Notes: a model not told the origin generated them from the sequence alone. Positions 1-8,312 are shown, counted from the stretch's first letter. The stretch is 64,000 bases of DNA from Chloroflexota bacterium (GCA_030447245.1 JAUJPG010000002.1:137486-201485), one strand, 5' to 3'. Made by a program: numbers and translations.

Positions 1-323
1 GCGAGAACAGCGCCATCAGGTCGGCGAACGGCAAGAGCGGAGCGAACCGTGATGGCGTGCCGGCGCTCCCCTCTGAGACGCCGGCGAGGCTTCGGCTCGT
101 GGTGCATCGGAGCGGAGACGACGACGCCGACATCCATGTCCTATGGCGCCTGCGCGACGTTCTTCAGGAAGACGGGCAATCACCTTACGAAGTGATCGTC
201 GCTCTTGCGTCCGGCCGATGGCAGGTCAGCGCCGGCGAGTGCCGTACCCGCTTCAGCGCCGAGCTCGAGCAGCGCCTGCGGAGCCTGCTGGGCGACGCGC
301 ACGTCGCGGTTGAGCCGCTCTGA
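1..323 (+). CDS. dnaE: C-terminal end of DNA polymerase III alpha subunit (DnaE-like), partial
   Basis: The reading frame is open from the left edge (frame starting at base 3) to a TGA at 321-323, so the gene begins outside the window. The visible roughly 106 residues have a spacer followed by a compact domain with the pattern LRLVVHRSGDDDADIHVLWR, then VIVALASGRWQVSAG and a Leu-rich tail. This resembles the OB-fold/C-terminal segment that ends many DnaE replicative polymerase subunits, where a 'R-x-GDDxADxxxL' element is followed by a short beta strand pair. A GTG at 57 could be read as a start, but nothing favours it over read-through from upstream. The catalytic PHP and palm domains are not in view, so the identification rests on the tail only. 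Confidence 0.5.
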   Translation, partial: ENSAIRSANGKSGANRDGVPALPSETPARLRLVVHRSGDDDADIHVLWRLRDVLQEDGQSPYEVIVALASGRWQVSAGECRTRFSAELEQRLRSLLGDAHVAVEPL

Positions 324-424
324 GCAGGCCGGGTGCTGTGACGTTCGCAAACCCCGGGAACGCGGGTGCGGTTTTCCCTGGCACCCGCGTTCCCCAGGAC
401 GAGTGGACCAGTCGGGGGCGACGG

Positions 425-1192
425 CTAATCGCGCCTCCTTGCGCGGAACGCCAGTCCGGTGACTGCCATCGCCCCGCCAAGACCGGCCAGGATCTCTGCG
501 AGCGGCAGGCTGCCGCCGGTGCGTGGCAGGGCCGCCGGAGCCTGGACACTCGGCTTCTGGGCCGGCGCTTGCGCCGGCGCCACCGCGGGCTTGGCGACCG
601 GTGAACCGGCCGGCTTGGCCGTTGGGCCTTGCTGGGCTGGGGCGCTGGATGTGAGCAGCCCGCATGCGATTCGCCCGCCGGAGTTGCCAGTCGGGTCAGT
701 CACCTCGTCGTCGGCGTTAGCGTGGATCACCAGAGCACTGCCGTCAGCGTCGAGGAACGATGTGGGGCCCGCGCCCAGCACGGCGCCTTGAAAAGTCGCG
801 GTGATCGAACCAGTTCCATCCGCGCCGACCGTCAGGTTGGGAATGTCGCCGACGTGCGCGCCCTGGGGATTTTGAAGTCCGTGCTGCCGTCCCGTCGGGT
901 TGAAATGCCCGCCGGCGCTCATGAAGTCCGGCGGATCACAGCGGCCGATTTCGTGGACGTGGATGCCGTGTTCACCGGGCGGGAGCCCGCGAAAGGTCCC
1001 CGCCACCTGAACCCCGCCCGACACCTGGCTAAAGGTGGCGGTGCCGATGCTTTGTCCGTTCGAGTCGCGCAGCTCGGCGGTCGCCCCGGCTTGCTGCGCG
1101 GTGGCGATGTCGGCCGTGCTCGCGGTCACTCCCAGGCTTATTGCCGCGATGGCCGTGAGCTGGGCCCATCCACGTGTGCGGAGTCGATCCAT
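425..1192 (-). CDS. sodC: Secreted Cu/Zn superoxide dismutase with LPXTG-like cell-wall anchor
   Basis: Predicted to dismutate superoxide outside the membrane. The 255-residue product starts with a signal peptide (residues 1 to about 32, ending in ATAQQ). It then shows the Cu/Zn SOD core: the copper ligand motif GIHVHEIGRC, the bridging/zinc region SAGGHFNPTGRQHG, the loop VIHANADDEVTDPTGNSGGR and the closing IACG with the second disulfide Cys. A Pro/Ala/Lys-rich spacer of about 50 residues follows, then LPRTGG, a hydrophobic stretch and the basic tail RARRRD. That tail is the layout of a sortase substrate, unusual for this enzyme. It stands alone, divergent from the HAD phosphatase gene. No sortase gene is visible in the window. 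Confidence 0.9.
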   Translation of the reverse strand: MDRLRTRGWAQLTAIAAISLGVTASTADIATAQQAGATAELRDSNGQSIGTATFSQVSGGVQVAGTFRGLPPGEHGIHVHEIGRCDPPDFMSAGGHFNPTGRQHGLQNPQGAHVGDIPNLTVGADGTGSITATFQGAVLGAGPTSFLDADGSALVIHANADDEVTDPTGNSGGRIACGLLTSSAPAQQGPTAKPAGSPVAKPAVAPAQAPAQKPSVQAPAALPRTGGSLPLAEILAGLGGAMAVTGLAFRARRRD

Positions 1193-1752
1193 GTCCCGTG
1201 TCTCCTGTCAGGCGCCGCCGCGGCTTCGAGACTCGCCGATGGCGTTCTCTGCCGCGGGGCGTTTTCCGCAAACTTGACGTGCTTGACTCCGGCGCGTGCT
1301 TCAGCGACTACCACATGAGCGGGATCGGGGGTCGGCCCCGCCAGGAGGAGCAGCTACGCCCACGTCCGGTCGTCATACTAGCACGTCGGCTACTTTGCCC
1401 CATCGCGTGCATTGCTGTCCAGGGCGCGTCCGTGGGCGGGCAGAGCATTGCGCCACGGACCCGCTGACAGGTCAGTGACGCAGTGGCGCTGAACGTCCAC
1501 GTACAGGCGCGCGACGTTTGTCCCGTTGCGCGTGTCGCGCGTGACCCGCTCACCCTGCGCTCATGCTGGAGGACGAGCTGCTCGGCATGTCGGTTCTAGT
1601 GTGAAAGCCGTAATCGCGACGCTTGCTTCCCGGAGCAGTGGCGAGAGTTGACGGCCAACGTCCCGGCCTGCGAGGGATGCACTAACCATTCTGGATTCGG
1701 CAGCTTGGGTGCCGGAAGGGGTAGGGCACCTGCTAGGATCCGAACCGGCGGT
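1193..1752. other. Gene-poor stretch between sodC and the HAD gene
   Basis: No convincing coding sequence. Open frames here lack family features and ribosome sites. It should hold the sodC promoter near its left end. The right part leads into the possible structured RNA at 1753-1833. Confidence 0.5.
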
Positions 1753-1833
1753 TGCCCCAAGCAGGACGACTTTGAAGGTCAGTCCGGTGAGTGGAGGCAT
1801 GGGGCACATTGTGGTGGTAGAAGCCGTGCCTCC
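1753..1833 (+). ncRNA. Possible structured leader with a PyrR-type binding-loop motif
   Basis: Seen directly: AGTCCGGTGAG at 1781-1791, preceded by TTTGAAGG. This matches the loop consensus ARUCCNGNGAG of PyrR-regulated pyrimidine leaders. TGCCCC (1753-1758) can pair with GGGGCA (1801-1806), enclosing the motif. GGAGGCA (1793-1799) can instead pair with TGCCTCC (1827-1833), so two mutually exclusive foldings exist, as in an attenuator or translational switch. No T-run terminator follows. The downstream gene is a HAD phosphatase, not a recognised pyrimidine gene, and the short stem flanking the loop is imperfect (T-G, C-G, A-T only). It may be a coincidence in GC-rich DNA. Confidence 0.3.
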
Positions 1834-1864
1834 TGGCCGCTCGGGCTCCGCCACGGGCTAGCTC

Positions 1865-2578
1865 GTGTCGTACGTTAGACGTGGCGACGACCCATCCCGC
1901 CCCTGGCCGCCACGGGCTGTCGTGTTCGACCTCGACGGGACGCTGACCGACTCGGCGCCGGGGATATGCGCGACCGTCGCATCGGTGCTCAGTGAAGCTG
2001 GCCTGCCCGCGCCCCCCGAGGACGAGGTGCGGGCGATGATCGGCCTCCCGCTCGGTGCGATTTTCGCACGCTACGCACCACACGCGAGTGCGCCTACACT
2101 GGATGCCTGGATCGGCCGATTCCGAGTTCTCTATGCGCAGACAGTGATCCCGCGGACCTTCCTGTTCCCCTACGCCTGGTCGTTGCTGCGGGCCTGCCGT
2201 GCTGCCGGCATCGAGCTCGGGCTGGTCACGGCCAAGCACACGCAGGTTGCGAGGGCGGTGCTTGCCCGCTGCCGGATCAGCGCACTGTTTGGCAGCGTTG
2301 TCGGTGGCGATCGGGGCGCGCTTCCCAAGCCACACCCAGACCTGCTGCTGGTCGCCCTTGACGAGCTCGGGGTGACGCCAGCGGCGACGCTGGCGGTCGG
2401 GGACGCCGATCACGACATCCAGATGGGCCGAGCGGCTGGAGTCGCGACCTGTGGGGTAGCCTGGGGGGTCCACGGCGCCGAGCGTCTTCGCGCGGCTGGC
2501 GCCGACCTCGTCGTCCACTCGCCCCGTGAGCTGCGCGCCCTCCTGCTGCTGCGAGCATCGGCGAACGGCTCCGGCTAG
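1865..2578 (+). CDS. HAD-superfamily phosphatase, phosphoglycolate phosphatase-like
   Basis: A 237-residue hydrolase expected to remove phosphate from a small metabolite. Motif I is VVFDLDGTLTDSA (nucleophile Asp and general acid Asp, near residue 20). A helical cap follows, with motif II in LGLVTAK (Thr), the motif III Lys in ALPKPHPDLLL, and motif IV in AVGDADHDIQMGRAAG. That order and spacing fit the Gph/PpaX group of HAD subfamily IA, but the substrate cannot be told from sequence. The GTG start at 1865 gives the usual length and leaves about 19 residues before motif I. A later start is possible. The possible leader RNA at 1753-1833 would lie in its 5' region. Confidence 0.85.
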   Translation: MSYVRRGDDPSRPWPPRAVVFDLDGTLTDSAPGICATVASVLSEAGLPAPPEDEVRAMIGLPLGAIFARYAPHASAPTLDAWIGRFRVLYAQTVIPRTFLFPYAWSLLRACRAAGIELGLVTAKHTQVARAVLARCRISALFGSVVGGDRGALPKPHPDLLLVALDELGVTPAATLAVGDADHDIQMGRAAGVATCGVAWGVHGAERLRAAGADLVVHSPRELRALLLLRASANGSG

Positions 2579-2698
2579 GTCACCGATGGGACGGCGGGAC
2601 ACCTTCCCGAATTGCGCTGGCGCCGTGTTCATCGCGTTGTTTGCGCATTACCCTCGCTGGGTGAGTACGAAGCTCGTTGCTTGCCAAGCATGCCGGTG

Positions 2699-2727
2699 TT
2701 GACAGCGCGTCAACCGGCTGGTAGAAT
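2699..2727 (+). promoter_or_regulatory. Sigma-70-type promoter of lexA
   Basis: TTGACA at 2699-2704 and TAGAAT at 2722-2727, with a 17-base spacer: a near-consensus vegetative promoter. Transcription would start around 2734, inside the LexA operator. Confidence 0.8.
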
Positions 2728-2732
2728 CGAAC

Positions 2733-2746
2733 AGAACAGCCGTTCT
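2733..2746 (+). promoter_or_regulatory. LexA operator (SOS box)
   Basis: Perfect palindrome AGAACAGCCGTTCT, containing GAAC-N4-GTTC, the core of the Gram-positive SOS box (CGAAC-N4-GTTCG). It overlaps the expected start point of the lexA promoter, so LexA bound here would block its own transcription. Confidence 0.85.
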
Positions 2747-2810
2747 ACGGCCGGGATTGTGGCGTCTGGGGGGGTAGCAGGTGGCCAAGCGTGGGGCGGA
2801 GAGAGTCAAC

Positions 2811-3449
2811 ATGCAGAAGCTTTCTGAGCGGCAGCGCCGAATCCTTAGCTTCCTGGAGAGCTTCACCGCGGAGCATGGCTACCCGCCGAGCATCCGCGAG
2901 ATCGGCCAGGCGGCTGCGATCAGCTCAACCTCGGTGGTTGACTACAATCTGCGCGCCCTGGAGCGCGAGGGCTTGATCCGCCGAGACCGTGAAGTCTCGC
3001 GCGGCCTAGGCCTGGTGCCTCGTCGACCGGTCAGTGGGCCATCGCAGTTGCGGTTGATCCGGGTGCCTATCAAGGGTCGAATTGCCGCGGGCGAGCCGAT
3101 CGAAGCGATCGAGGGCCATGAGGACTACCTCGAATTCACGTCGGGCACGGTTCCCGACGGCTGCTTCGCCCTCCAGGTCAAGGGCAAGTCGATGATCGAA
3201 GACCTGATCGACGACGGCGACCTGGTCGTCATCCGTCCGCAGGACACGGCCGACAACGGCGAGATCGTGGTCGCCTTGCTGATGGACCAGGCCGCGACTG
3301 GCGAGGGGATCGCGACGCTAAAGCGGCTGTACCGGGAACGTGACCGGGTCCGGCTCCAACCCGCCAACGCGACAATGGACCCGATCTACGTCGATCCAGC
3401 CCACCTGCGCGTCCAGGGCAAAGTCGTCTCGGTGATCCGTAATCTGTAA
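2811..3449 (+). CDS. lexA: LexA repressor
   Basis: SOS-response repressor and self-cleaving serine protease. The N-terminal winged helix runs about residues 1-65 (LSERQRRIL, then YPPSIREIG and the recognition helix SSTSVVDYNL). A linker and an S24 catalytic domain follow. The cleavage site is Ala93-Gly94 in RIAAGEP, the catalytic Ser127 is in GKSMIEDLI, and Lys171 is in ATLKRLY. The ATG at 2811 is preceded by GGCGGAGAGAG and gives 212 residues, the usual LexA length. A GTG at 2781 would add ten residues and has a weaker site. The SOS box and promoter just upstream indicate autoregulation. It is transcribed alone and converges on the permease gene. Confidence 0.95.
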   Translation: MQKLSERQRRILSFLESFTAEHGYPPSIREIGQAAAISSTSVVDYNLRALEREGLIRRDREVSRGLGLVPRRPVSGPSQLRLIRVPIKGRIAAGEPIEAIEGHEDYLEFTSGTVPDGCFALQVKGKSMIEDLIDDGDLVVIRPQDTADNGEIVVALLMDQAATGEGIATLKRLYRERDRVRLQPANATMDPIYVDPAHLRVQGKVVSVIRNL

Positions 3450-3470
3450 ACGGGTGCCAGGCGATCTGGG

Positions 3471-4508
3471 CTACTCGCGCGAACCGGCTCCTTGCAGGCG
3501 CGGGTTCAGCGCGGCGCTCAACCCGTCGCCGACCAGGTTAGCGGCGACCACGGCCAGGGTGATCGCCAGGCCTGGAAACACAGCCGTCCACCAGGCAATC
3601 CGGATCAGGGGCTGCGCTCCGTTGAGCATGTTGCCCCAGCTCGGCACGCTGCGATCTCCCAGGCCGAGGAAGCTCAGCGCCGCCTCGACTAGGATCGCGC
3701 TGCCTACCTGGAGCGCGGTGCTGACCACGGCAACCGGTACGGCGTTCGGCAGGATGTGGCGAACGAGGATTCGGTGGTCTGGAACGCCGAGCGCGTGCGC
3801 CGCGAGGACGAAGTCCTGAGCGCGTAGCGCTAGGACCTGCGCCCGCAGCAGCCGCGCCGTCATCGGCCAGAATGTCAGCCCCAGCAGCAGCGTGATCGCA
3901 CCCACGCCGGGACCGAACAAGGCCGCCACGAGCAAGGCCAGGAAGAACCGCGGCACGACCTGCACCAACTCGGTCAGGCGCATCAAGACATCATCTGTGA
4001 TGCCGCCGCGGTAGCCCGCGACACTGCCGACGAGCGTGCCGACTATCCCCGAGGTTAGCGCCGCGACCAGCCCCACCGCCAGGGAAAGCCTCGCGCCGTG
4101 GACGACTCCCGCGAACACGTCGCGGCCCAGGTCGTCGGTCCCCAGCCAGTGTCGTAACGAAGGCGCCTGGAGCGGTGCGCCGCTCGACCGGAACGGGTCG
4201 CCAGGTGCGACCAGACCCGCGAGCACGCCGACGCTGGCCAGGCCGAACAGCAGGGCCAGCCCGAGCAGTGCTGCGCGTCGCCGGCGATACCGGTCCCAGG
4301 TGCCGCGTCGGGCGTGTCCTGACCCTGCTTGAGCGGGGATGGACCTTAACCGACTGGGAATACTTCCGAAGCGCGTGTCGTCAGGCCCGCGACGCCCGGC
4401 GGAATGACGCGCATCGTGGTCTTCGATCGCATGGCCGCCGGTGTGGTTCGGCGCTTGGGCCTTCGACACGGAACCGGTCACCGATATCTTACCCGTGGAT
4501 CGAGCCAA
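3471..4508 (-). CDS. Peptide/nickel-type ABC transporter permease (DppC-like)
   Basis: Second transmembrane subunit of an oligopeptide/nickel-family importer. After a long hydrophilic N-terminus (about 80 residues, rich in Arg and Gly), the protein has the DppC/OppC pattern: a first helix (ALLGLALLFGLASVGVLAG), the LGTDDLGRDVF motif before the core, then five helices. The ATPase-coupling EAA-type loop is AAHALGVPDHRILVRHILPNA. The annotated start overlaps the end of the upstream permease by 31 bases. An internal start would shorten the odd N-terminal tail, so the exact start is uncertain. It is the last gene of a minus-strand operon with the DppB-like and binding-protein genes. No ATPase gene (DppD/DppF type) accompanies it. 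Confidence 0.88.
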   Translation of the reverse strand: MARSTGKISVTGSVSKAQAPNHTGGHAIEDHDARHSAGRRGPDDTRFGSIPSRLRSIPAQAGSGHARRGTWDRYRRRRAALLGLALLFGLASVGVLAGLVAPGDPFRSSGAPLQAPSLRHWLGTDDLGRDVFAGVVHGARLSLAVGLVAALTSGIVGTLVGSVAGYRGGITDDVLMRLTELVQVVPRFFLALLVAALFGPGVGAITLLLGLTFWPMTARLLRAQVLALRAQDFVLAAHALGVPDHRILVRHILPNAVPVAVVSTALQVGSAILVEAALSFLGLGDRSVPSWGNMLNGAQPLIRIAWWTAVFPGLAITLAVVAANLVGDGLSAALNPRLQGAGSRE

Positions 4509-5437
4509 GCGTACGCAAGATCGGTCAGGATGTTGGCGAACACCACGCTGACAGAGACGATCAGGAAGATCGCCATCAGGAGCGGGTAGTCTCGCGTGAG
4601 GGTCGCATCGTAGAGGAGCCGCCCTAAGCCCGGCCAGGCGAAGATGATCTCGGTAAGGACGGCTCCCGCTAGCAGCGTCCCGATGTGGCCACCGACGACG
4701 GTCACAACCGGCAGGAGCGCATTGCGGAGGGCATGACGGTAGAGGATGGCACCGGAGGCGAGACCCTTGGCGCGGGCCGTCCGCACGAAGTCCTCCGCCA
4801 AAGCCTCGCGGAGTGCGATGCGAGTCAGCCGCGTGACCAGGGCGAGCTGCAGGATGCCAAGCGTAAGGGCCGGCAAGGCCAGGTGCCAGAGCACATCGGC
4901 GACGTAACGGAGACCAACATAGCCGCCGCGGGCCGTGGCCATCCCCTGGACCGGGAACGCGCCGAGTCCCGCCGCGAAGACGATGATCAAGACTTGGCCG
5001 AGCCAGAAAGCGGGCATCGAGTAGCCAACGAGCGTGGCGGCCGAGATCAGGTGGTCGATCGGGCTCTCGGCTCGCCGCGCTGCGACGATGCCGAGCCAGA
5101 TGCCGAGGAGCGTGGCCACACCGGTCCCGGCGAGCATCAACAGCAGTGTCGCTGGCACGCGCCCGAGCACCACCCCGAAGACTGGTTGGGAAAAGGCGTA
5201 TGAGTAGCCGAAGTCCCCGCCCAGGATGTTCAGCAGGTAGCGCGCGAGCTGCTCGAGAACCGGTCGGTCGAGGCCAAATTTCGCTCGCATCTCGGCGTAG
5301 TAGGCCGCGTCCCCGGACTGGCCAGCCAGCACGTAGATCGGGTCGCCGGGCGCTGCGTGGATCAGCAGGAAGTTGAGGACCAGGAGGCCGAGAAGGAGCG
5401 GCACGGCCTGGGCCAGGCGCTGAACGAAGTAACTCAC
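4478..5437 (-). CDS. Peptide/nickel-type ABC transporter permease (DppB-like)
   Basis: First transmembrane subunit of the same importer, 319 residues with about six helices. It begins with the family's usual short cytoplasmic start and helix (YFVQRLAQAVPLLLGLLVLN). The segment AAPGDPIYVLAG follows, then the GYSYAFSQPVFGVVLGRVPATL region. The coupling loop is RTARAKGLASGAILYRHALRNA, and the protein ends in a basic tail typical of DppB. It lies 54 bases downstream of the binding-protein gene and overlaps the DppC-like gene, so the three are very likely co-transcribed. Confidence 0.92.
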   Translation of the reverse strand: MSYFVQRLAQAVPLLLGLLVLNFLLIHAAPGDPIYVLAGQSGDAAYYAEMRAKFGLDRPVLEQLARYLLNILGGDFGYSYAFSQPVFGVVLGRVPATLLLMLAGTGVATLLGIWLGIVAARRAESPIDHLISAATLVGYSMPAFWLGQVLIIVFAAGLGAFPVQGMATARGGYVGLRYVADVLWHLALPALTLGILQLALVTRLTRIALREALAEDFVRTARAKGLASGAILYRHALRNALLPVVTVVGGHIGTLLAGAVLTEIIFAWPGLGRLLYDATLTRDYPLLMAIFLIVSVSVVFANILTDLAYAWLDPRVRYR

Positions 5438-5491
5438 GTGTGGCCTGCCTTCAGCCGCCCGGCTCGCCCACGGCTGCCAGAGTGCCGGCCC

Positions 5492-7246
5492 TTACGGTGT
5501 CCTCTCCAGCCAGGCACGCTCCGCCAGGTTGCCACTCCAGATCTGGAGATCGCGGTAGTCGCGCTTGTACGCGCGAACTTGATCCACCTCCGTGATCCAC
5601 CAGTAGGGAACGTCCCTGACGAGGATCTCCTGAACTTCGCCGTACAGCCGGGCGCGTTGGGCGCGATCGATCGTACTGGCGGCCTGGGCGAAGAGATCGT
5701 CGACCTGGGGATTCGAGTAAGCGGCGCCGTTCGCGAAGGGGATCGGTTTGATGTTGCTGCTGACGTAGGCGCGCGTCACGCCGATCTCCGGATCAGGACC
5801 GTTACAGTAGGAGCCGTAGCCTACGTCAAACTCCTGGCGGACGAACACTGCCTCATTAGCGGCGTTCACTTCCAGCGGCCTGAGCTCCAGGTCGACCCCG
5901 ACGTCAGCCAGGTGCTGCCGGATGACTTCGCCCTGGCGAGCGAAGACCGGCGGGTGCGGGAAAGTAGCCCTGAAGCGGGTCCCGCCCGCCGCGCGCCCGA
6001 AGCCCGCGGTATCGAGGAGTTGATTTGCACGGGCGAGATCGCGGTCGTACTTCGGGACGTTCGGGTTATGTGCCCAGCTCAGCGCGCTGGAGATCGGGCT
6101 GATCGCAACGCGCCCCTGACCAAAGCGGACCTGGTCCAGGATCTGCTGCCGGTCGATGGCGTGGGCCATCGCCTGGCGCACCTCGAGCTTGTCGAACGGC
6201 GGCTTGCGCAGGTTGAAAATGAGCGTGTCCTGGCAGTTCGACCCGCCAGAACCTGCACTGGTCGAGGCGACAACCACATCTGGCCGCGCAGCGAGGCGTG
6301 CCTGGTCGGGCCCGGGCACCCTCGATAGATAGTCGACTTCACCCTGCTCGAGCGCCAGCGCCGCCGTATTAGCCTGCGGAATGATCTTGAACACCAGCTC
6401 GTCCAAGTAGGGTAGGCCGGGCTTGAAATACCGGTCGTTGCGGACCAATCGGGCGACATCGCCTTTCTGATACTCGGCTAGTTTGAACGGGCCGGTACCG
6501 ATCGGTTGCTGGTTGGCCGGGTTGGTCTGGACGTCGCTGTTCTCGTACATGTGCTTGGGCAGAATCGGCGCCTCGACGACGTCTAGCCGCTGGAGCAGTG
6601 GTCCATACGGCTGCCTGAAGCGCATGACGACCGTGGCCGGGTCGGGGGCGTCGATGCCATCGAGCACGCCTTCGAGGCCGGCCTTGGTCCGGGCGTGATA
6701 CTTGAGGAGGATTTCGTCGAATGTAAACTTCACGTCCCCCGACGAGAACGGCCTCCCGTCGTGCCAGGTCACGCCGCTTGCCAGCCTGAAGGTGTACGTT
6801 CTGCCGTCCGGCGTCACAGTCCAGCTCTCGGCCAGGTCTGGCTGGGGGTTGAACTGCTCATCTAGCAAGAGCAGCCCGTTGTAGATGTTGCCGGTCACCA
6901 TGTGGGTCCCACCGGCAGTCGTGATGCCGGGGTTGAACTGCCCTGTATCGTTCTCCGTTGCCACGACCATGGTCCCGCCGCGCTTCGCCTCGGAGTCTGG
7001 CTTGGCGGCCGCTGCTGCGGCAGCACTAACCGCGGCCGCTGGAGCAGTCGGCTTGGCCGAGGCCTCGTTCGGCATTGAGGCCGCCGCCGGGGCGCTCGTC
7101 GGGGTGGCGGCGGGCTTCGGTGCCTCGGTGGCCTTGACAGCCGGGGCCGCAGTGGTTTGCGGGGGCATTGGCGCCGGGGCGCAGGCGGAGAGCAGCAGCG
7201 CGAAGACGAGCATCGCGCTCGCCAAGATCGGCATCCGTCTAATCAT
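5492..7246 (-). CDS. Peptide/nickel-type ABC transporter substrate-binding lipoprotein
   Basis: A 584-residue extracellular solute-binding protein of family 5 (DppA/OppA/NikA fold). Residues 1-22 form a lipoprotein signal with lipobox LLSAC (Cys22 lipidated). An Ala/Pro/Thr-rich tether of about 65 residues follows, then the binding domain starting at GGTMVVATENDTGQFNPG. Family markers include LAESWTVTPDGRTYTFRLAS and VTWHDGRPFSSGDVKFTFDE. The ligand could be peptides, nickel or another small molecule. The nearby hydrogenase island makes nickel an attractive guess, but no nickel-specific residue pattern was identified. It is the first gene of the operon, followed by the two permeases. Confidence 0.92.
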   Translation of the reverse strand: MIRRMPILASAMLVFALLLSACAPAPMPPQTTAAPAVKATEAPKPAATPTSAPAAASMPNEASAKPTAPAAAVSAAAAAAAKPDSEAKRGGTMVVATENDTGQFNPGITTAGGTHMVTGNIYNGLLLLDEQFNPQPDLAESWTVTPDGRTYTFRLASGVTWHDGRPFSSGDVKFTFDEILLKYHARTKAGLEGVLDGIDAPDPATVVMRFRQPYGPLLQRLDVVEAPILPKHMYENSDVQTNPANQQPIGTGPFKLAEYQKGDVARLVRNDRYFKPGLPYLDELVFKIIPQANTAALALEQGEVDYLSRVPGPDQARLAARPDVVVASTSAGSGGSNCQDTLIFNLRKPPFDKLEVRQAMAHAIDRQQILDQVRFGQGRVAISPISSALSWAHNPNVPKYDRDLARANQLLDTAGFGRAAGGTRFRATFPHPPVFARQGEVIRQHLADVGVDLELRPLEVNAANEAVFVRQEFDVGYGSYCNGPDPEIGVTRAYVSSNIKPIPFANGAAYSNPQVDDLFAQAASTIDRAQRARLYGEVQEILVRDVPYWWITEVDQVRAYKRDYRDLQIWSGNLAERAWLERTP

Positions 7247-7574
7247 CCTGATCCCACCTCACAGTGTGGCCAACGAGCGATCGCCGACCCTGTCACAGGC
7301 CCGCGCGGTGACGCCGCCGGAGCATGGCGCATCGTCCAGGCGCAAGCCGTGCTCTGGAGCACCGCTCAAGAGTATCTGAGGCCGCCGATGGAGGTAAGGG
7401 AAATGGTCCATTAGTTTCGGCGCCCACCTACCGCCACTGACCTGTCGATCGTCGTCACACGGCCCGCCCCGGGTGCAGCGTTGCTGCCGGGTTGGCCGGA
7501 GCGGCCACGTGCGGGGCTATGGCGCCTGTCGTGGCACGGACAGCGCTGCTACCGTGTAAGCGTGCCCCGCTGCG
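7247..7574. other. Intergenic stretch between the binding-protein gene and the CooC-like operon
   Basis: About 330 bases with no supported gene. It must contain the promoter of the ABC operon on the minus strand and the 3' end of the CooC-like operon. No clear terminator hairpin or tRNA was found. Confidence 0.5.
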
Positions 7575-8312
7575 TCAGTCGCCAGAGTCGACAAGACGGC
7601 GCGCGAGGATGGCCAGCGCCTGGACTGCGGGCCCCCCGGGGGCGCTGTCAAACGGGGAAAGGCCGTCGCGGTCCGCCCGCATCACCTCCGGGTCCTCTGG
7701 GATCGCGGCGAGCTCGGTCTCCCCGAGGACGCTCCCAACCAGCGCGACGTCGGCCGCGTCGCGCACGCGGTTGGCGACCACGAGGATCGGGCCAATCTTC
7801 CGCTCGGCGACGATTTCGGCCGCTCGCCGCGCCACCTCGAGCGACTTGGACGATGGCTCGGACACCAGTAGCGCCAGGTCGAGCGTGCCTTCCGTCAGGG
7901 GTGTCAGGGTGCCGACGCCGGCCTCCATGTCCGCCACGACGACGCGCCGACCGGCCTCAAGCTGCCCGAGCAACTGCTCGGGTGAAACCCCGCATCAGGG
8001 TCAGCCGGGGTTCGGCTGGTCAATCTTGGTCACTACGGCCAGCCGAACCCCGTCCGGGGCTGGCGCGCCAAAGCGCGACAGCAGCTCCTCCGGCGTCGGC
8101 GCATGCTCCACGCCCCCATCCTCGAGCGACTGGCGGATGCCGGCGAGCTGCTCGGTCATGTCGAGCCCGACGCCGAGCGAGATGCCCAGGTTCGGATTGG
8201 CGTCGCAGTCCAGGGCAACCACCTCCCGTCCGGCGCGGGCTAGGCATCGGGCGAGCACGCCCGCGACCGTGGTCTTCCCGCTGCCCCCTTTGCCGATGAC
8301 GGCGATCTTCAC
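7575..8312 (-). CDS. CooC-like nickel-insertion ATPase with two in-frame TGA codons (candidate selenoprotein)
   Basis: A deviant Walker-A ATPase of the MinD/CooC family, 245 codons if the TGAs are read through. It starts with KIAVIGKGGSGKTT and has the family's ALDCDANPNLG. The central strand is VVVADMEAGVGTL, followed by LLVSEPSSKSLEVARR and ILVVANRVRD. Codons 104 and 106 (8003-8001 and 7997-7995) are TGA within Pro-Gly-TGA-Pro-TGA-Cys-Gly, precisely where CooC proteins carry the metal-binding Cys-x-Cys (Cys112/Cys114 in Carboxydothermus CooC1). Both halves are in one frame, so no frameshift is needed. A 7-bp hairpin with a 4-base loop follows at 7965-7982. The start codon overlaps the stop of the upstream MinD-like gene. 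Selenocysteine is the favoured reading; a double nonsense mutation is the alternative. Confidence 0.75.
7965..7982 (-). promoter_or_regulatory. SECIS-like hairpin after the TGA codons of the first CooC-like gene
   Basis: On the minus strand, CCCGAGC-AGTT-GCTCGGG forms a perfect 7-bp stem with a 4-base loop. Counting the first base of the second TGA as zero, the loop lies at +22 to +25. The known Escherichia coli fdhF SECIS loop lies at about +21 to +24. The conserved loop G and bulged U of that element cannot be confirmed by eye. Confidence 0.5.
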
